Of a DNA stretch of 50,303 nt, positions 46,065 through 50,303 are shown in pieces. Source of the DNA: Glomus cerebriforme. Its lineage: Eukaryota; Glomeromycota; Glomeromycetes; Glomerales; Glomeraceae. Position numbers and translations under genes: made by a program. Location of the stretch: contig QKYT01000217.1 of NCBI GenBank assembly GCA_003550305.1, forward strand, positions 66,472 to 116,774, in the 5' to 3' direction. A model generated the notes under the pieces. The model had not been told where the DNA came from. It worked only from the letters and a program-made list of their open reading frames with translations, and did not search any database. Numbering within the stretch: the first letter of the stretch is position 1; the number at the start of each line of letters is the position of its first letter.

Positions 46065-48658
46065 TTATTCAAAATTTATGTCTAAAAAAAAAAAATATTA
46101 AAATAAATTTCAGTAATTTAATTTAAGATCGAATGATATTTAAAATGTTTTTATCATTTAAAAAATTCCTTACCGTCAGGAATTTCCAATTCATCTTGCT
46201 CGTCTGAATGAAGATTTGGATTATTGTAAACTTCATTGTCTATAAAATAAAACAAAAATAGTATTATAATTATCTGCTATAAAAAGTTTAAATAAAATTA
46301 TTTTATGTACCATCATCAATATAAGCGTGACGATTCACCGTTGCTTTATTATTATAATCATGTTGAGAATCTAAAAAAAAAAATAAATCAAATATTTAAT
46401 AAAATGCTTATAATTTGAATTAATACATTAATTAATTTACTTACCATTTTTTATTTGTAAATTCTTTATATTTTTGGTTAATCCCGAATGAAGATTCGGA
46501 TTATTGTGTACTTCTTTGTCTGTAAAATAACATTATAATTAGTATTTTCTATAAAATGTTTAAATAAAACTATTTTGTGTACCATCATGATTTTGCATTG
46601 TTTCTTTATTATTATAATCATTTTGAGGATCTAAAAAAAAATTATTATATTAAATATTCAATAAAATGTTCATAATTGAATTAATACACTAATTACTGTA
46701 TTACTTGCCATTTTTTATTTGTGTAAATTCTTAAAATTTTTGGCTGATCTTTCACTATTATCTAAAAAAATTTTAAATATAAAATTATTATTCATTTATT
46801 CAATTATTTTTAAATATAAAATAAAATTACCTTTGAAAATACCACTTCTCTTTTTTGATGAATGGTCATTCTTTTGATTATTTAGGTTATCAACAAAGTC
46901 ATCAACTAAAAAGCAAAAAAAAAAATAAATCGATCAATATTTTATTCACATAATAACTTGATAAATTTAATGAGTACTTACTATTATCAGGAATATGGTA
47001 GTCATTATATGATTTAATATGAAATTCTACAAAGTGATTAAAGATATTATATAAATCATTTATAAATAAAATGTTTTAAAATGAAATTGCTCTATTTATA
47101 CCTTCTTGTTCTTCTATTTTACATAAAAATAAAGATATTATTTTTACATAATATTAGTAATATAATAATTTTGAAATACAAATGATTAATAATATAATAT
47201 TCAATGATACCTTCTGTTGCATTTCTTGGTTCAGGTAGATTTTCAAATTGATGAACTTTACTTGTAAATAATCTGCTACTTGCATAATTTATACTTTGTT
47301 TATTTACTTCTGAATTACTATTTGCTTTTGGTTTGATTAATTCATTTGACTCAGTTTGATATAATCTATTCATTTCATCTATTTTATTAATAAGTGTATT
47401 ACTATCAGGTCTTTTTAACGAATCAGCATCCCAACATTGTTTCATTAAACTTTCATATTCTAAAGGAGTTCCTGATACTACGCTTGGCCTTATACCATTA
47501 ATAATATTCATTGCAAGATAATAANCATGTTCATAATTCATAAATGGTGGTTGTCCAGATGAAATTTCCCACATAAGNATTGCAATACTATAAANNTCAG
47601 ATTTAAAAGTAGTTTCTTTTCCAGCAATAACCTCAGNCGCTATATAAGGAAGATTTCCATATATACTTTTTGCTGATTTATCTGCAGGGCCACAAAATCC
47701 AAGATCACTAATAAACCACCTATTACTTCTTGGGGAATGTAATATATTTCCAGAATGCAAATCTCTATGAATTGCATTTTCTTCATGAATTTGATCAAGT
47801 GCATCGATTATATCAAAAGTAATTTGAATTCTTTTCTTCCATGTAAGTTGATTATGATTTTGTTGTAAATATTCTCTTAAATTTACATCCATTATATCCA
47901 TTACAAGCATATAATCTCCATTTGATGGATCTTGTGTTAAACCATAACATGGAACAATATCTGGCCATTTATTGCTTATAGTTGAATGTGATTTAGCCTA
48001 TAAAAAAATTATTTTTAGAAATTTTAATAAATATTAAATTTTTTTTTTTAATTATTTTTAAATTACAAACCTCTTCAAACCAATTATGACTTGCATTTTC
48101 AACATTTTCTAATCTTTTAATTATTACCTTTTGTCCTCCAAATCTTTTTAATTGTTGTTCTTCAAAATCCCACCTATAATATCCCCCATCAATCCAATCT
48201 GCTGTATAAATTTCAGAGTATCCTCCTTTTGTTAAATATTTAATATTTTGAAAATTATTATATGGTATCCATTCTACTATCATGTCTGGTCTAAGTGTTT
48301 CCATTTGACATTTCCGTATTAAATTATCAATATCATCATTTCCAGATGTCCAATTTGAAAATTTTGCTTTTAAATAATTTCGAACACAATATTCACAATA
48401 TAATGTTGCCAAACATTCTTGGTTACAATTTTCACAAATTCTTTTTGTTCCTTCATTAAAAAGAACTTTATTTCGGTCATAAGTTTCATTTATTATTCCT
48501 ATTGCTTCAGTTTTTTCATCCTCTGTAAGGAAATTATCAGCAAGAATCGTTTGTTTTCTAAATTCGAATTTTTTGTGTATATCATTAATATCTGAACGCA
48601 TTAATGCATATGACCTATTAAGTGCTGCCCGAACTATTTCTTCCCGAATAGCAGACAT
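46065..48658 (-). CDS. Tyrosine-kinase-like protein kinase K5 with duplicated tail exons
   Basis: Exons on the minus strand: 48658-48071, 47997-47211, 47113-47102 (12 bases), 47026-46982, 46905-46831, 46761-46709 (GC donor), 46630-46583, 46519-46445, 46370-46311, 46239-46174 and probably 46081-46065 (TAA). The cysteine cluster, GGYSEIY, VIIKRL, HRDLHSGN and DLG are present. Five Ns affect a few codons (47525, 47579, 47595-47596, 47637), one of them in APE. Exon 6 has two extra bases and reads TAA at 46715, giving 517 residues. If it is skipped, the remaining exons join in frame to about 590 residues. The pair of exons DPQNDYNN and NNPNLHS occurs twice. K5 has no transporter neighbour and its upstream flank differs from K1-K3. 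Confidence 0.75.
46174..46630 (-). repeat. Tandem duplication of a two-exon block in the K5 tail
   Basis: Block a (46630-46583 and 46519-46445) and block b (46370-46311 and 46239-46174) share intron and exon layout. The first exons encode DPQNDYNNKE and DSQHDYNNKA, the second DKEVHNNPNLHS and DNEVYNNPNLHS. The second exon of block a switches after NNPNLHS to GLTKNIKNLQIKN, the end of a different tail exon, so it is a fused exon. Confidence 0.8.
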
Positions 48659-48990
48659 AATGCAATCTTATCATAAATTTTTTTAAAACTAAAAAAAAAT
48701 GAGAAAATGTAACTCTGGAAGTTGTACAAATGATTAGCAAGTTTTAAGATTCATTGATTAAATTAGCAGTTAGGTGTACAAAGTACACCATAATGCTGAT
48801 CAATCTGCAGATATACATTAGTCGTACTTCTTTGAATATGGCGTAACTTGCCGAAAATATAGCCGAATTCGTAGGTCCGAAATCTGTTTCAGAAAATTAA
48901 CCGAAATTTGTACAACATAATTTTCTGCCCGAATTACCAGTTTCGAAACTGAAATGTTACCAAAATTATTGAATTTCGACCACAAAATAG
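48659..48990. other. Flank shared between K5 (minus) and orphan tail K7 (plus)
   Basis: Only a few motifs of the K1-K3 promoter block are left (for example GTACAAATGATTA). A stretch rich in CCGAAAT/CGAATT (48840-48980) precedes the orphan tail. No gene. Confidence 0.35.
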
Positions 48991-49490
48991 AAGAACAAGA
49001 AGGTATAAATAGACAATTTTATTTTATTTATAAATAAAACTTTTAATTTTTTTATAGCATTTCACAGTAAATCACACAATGACTTTCATATTCCTGATAA
49101 TAGTAAACACTATAGTAATTAAACTTATCAAGTAATATGAATAAAATATTTATTTTTTTTTTTACTTTTTATTTGATGATTTTGGTAAATCAAGTAAATA
49201 ATAGTACATCAAACTTAAACAGTATTTTTAAAGGTATGTTACTCTATAAATTATTCTTTTTTTCTTGAAATTTCCAAACTCCAAATCAATAAATATTTTA
49301 CAATTTAAAAATTCTAGTTAAAAGTTCAGAGAATGGCAAGTAAAGTAATTAAACCCGTTAACTGTTTAATATTAAAAAGAATGTCATTAAATGCTGTATA
49401 TATAATTTATTTAATTTTTAAATGCTCTGATTCAACAAATTCAACCAATTCAACACAGTCAACAGAAACATCATGTTGATAAAAAGGATG
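48991..49490 (+). pseudogene. Orphan kinase tail K7 (no kinase domain), decayed
   Basis: Plus strand: microexon 48991-49002 (EEQE), exon 49058-49102 (FHSKSHNDFHIPDN), a copy of the DDFGKSS exon near 49174-49232 that has lost its AG acceptor and carries TAA-TAG, a remnant of the optional exon with a GCAAGT donor near 49319-49335, and a remnant of the Gln-rich exon near 49421-49475. No kinase domain lies upstream; the fragment begins right at the 5' flank of K5. Confidence 0.75.
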
Positions 49491-49570
49491 GGCTTTAAAA
49501 TAATTATTTATATGAATTATTTTTCAAAAAAAGAAGTTTTTTTTTTTTTACTAAATTTATATTTTATTTG

Positions 49571-49655
49571 AATTATTTAAACACTAAAACTAGAGTAGTT
49601 AAAACAGGATTTCTTAGTTTGTAATTTAAATAATTTTTTTCATATTATAACTTAT
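49571..49655 (+). promoter_or_regulatory. Conserved 3' flank element of kinase genes (copy after K7)
   Basis: ATTATTTAAA at 49572-49581 and TTTAAATAAT at 49625-49634, with CACTAAAACTAGAGTA and TTAGTTTG between. It is kept well although the exons before it are broken. Confidence 0.5.
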
Positions 49656-50142
49656 TCGTATCTTTTTAAATTTTCTTTGTATTTTGATCATTTCAAAATT
49701 TTATTGTATTTCATAGACAAAATTTATGAATCGTTCCATATCTAACTATTATATATTGATAATGACAAAACGGAGATTACAATACCGTATTCTTGATGAT
49801 AGTCTTCAGTCTCGCCTCCATCAATAATTTTGGTATCAATATTTTAACTATACAACTTTCAAGACTGTTTAGTAATTTTTTCCGCTAATTTTTTTTGTTC
49901 GAATGGATGATCTACATCAATCAATTTCTTGTTAAAGCTCCTTGGTATATTGATTATATTGATGTCGATTTTATTTGTCGTTTACTAGTATACTAGTTAC
50001 TGAGATTGTGAAAAAAAGTTACATTATAATATTTTGATTAAAGTATTTGACAACAAATCCATTGTATACGTCATTATTCCTAATAGGTAGCTAAATAATA
50101 ATCATAAGCAGTAAAAATCAATAAAAATCTTTCAATTTCTAA

Positions 50143-50260
50143 TTAATTAGTTTTTTTTGATTAGAAGAGAATTAATTACTTTATTTATTGACATTAAATT
50201 AACATTTGATAGCAATGTATTTAATCTATCTAATAATAATTAAGGTAATGATTTTGGATA
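50143..50260 (+). pseudogene. Scrap of transporter 3' end and flank
   Basis: TTAGTTTTTTTTGATTAGAAGAGAATTAATTA, then TTGATAGCAATGTATTTAATCTATCTAATAATAATTAA match two pieces of T1 (12769-12800 and 12530-12569), in scrambled order. It marks a further former unit at the right edge. Confidence 0.5.
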
Positions 50261-50303
50261 ACAAGTTAATGAAAAAATTTTAAAGGCAATTAATTATTAT
50301 AAT

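Noticed and set aside
1..50303. tRNA or rRNA genes
   Set aside because: No A-box/B-box pair or rRNA-like GC-rich block was seen by eye; a tRNA covariance search would be needed to exclude degenerate copies.

Overview
The window is a very AT-rich, intron-rich fungal nuclear segment. It has short GT-AG introns (and some GC-AG), long homopolymers, and a protein family that points to an arbuscular mycorrhizal fungus of the Rhizophagus type (Glomeromycotina): tyrosine-kinase-like proteins with a cysteine cluster before the kinase domain. The species assignment is my inference. The fungal character is supported directly by a GPI-anchored Kre9/Knh-like wall protein and by intron structure. There are two assembly gaps (11764-11783 and 28525-29023) and scattered N bases.

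Most of the window is a duplicated, inverted and decaying two-gene unit: an AAAP-type amino acid transporter gene (T) followed by a kinase gene (K) on the same strand. Unit A (10.1-15.5 kb, +) has an intact T and a K whose tail is shortened. Unit B (16.9-25.4 kb, +) has both genes broken and about 3 kb of foreign DNA between them. Unit C (36.1-30.3 kb, -) has a decayed T carrying a hAT-like MITE, and a K with one frameshift. Unit D (3.1 kb to the left edge, -) has only a scrap of T and an apparently intact K cut by the window. A further kinase (46.1-48.7 kb, -), two orphan kinase tails (44.0-44.8 kb and 49.0-49.5 kb) and several transporter scraps complete the array.

The kinases share one gene plan: two large exons carry the cysteine cluster and kinase domain. 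They are followed by a 12-base microexon and a series of tiny tail exons. Every tail intron lies in phase 1 and almost every tail exon is a multiple of three bases, so exons can be added, lost, fused or skipped without breaking the frame. The copies in this window show each of those states.

The 3 kb insertion in unit B holds the other striking object: four tandem copies of a 79-base exon with conserved splice sites on the minus strand. The frame stays open from the upstream 22-base exon to the terminal exon only if exactly one of the four is used. That is the logic of mutually exclusive alternative exons.

Outside the array lie a GPI-anchored repeat-rich wall protein (4.5-5.7 kb), a possible small secreted protein (6.1-6.4 kb), a four-exon KH-domain RNA-binding protein (7.7-9.5 kb), a small six-cysteine secreted protein (38.9-39.3 kb) with a long perfect-type palindrome just upstream, and a decayed LINE-like fragment (42.3-42.9 kb).
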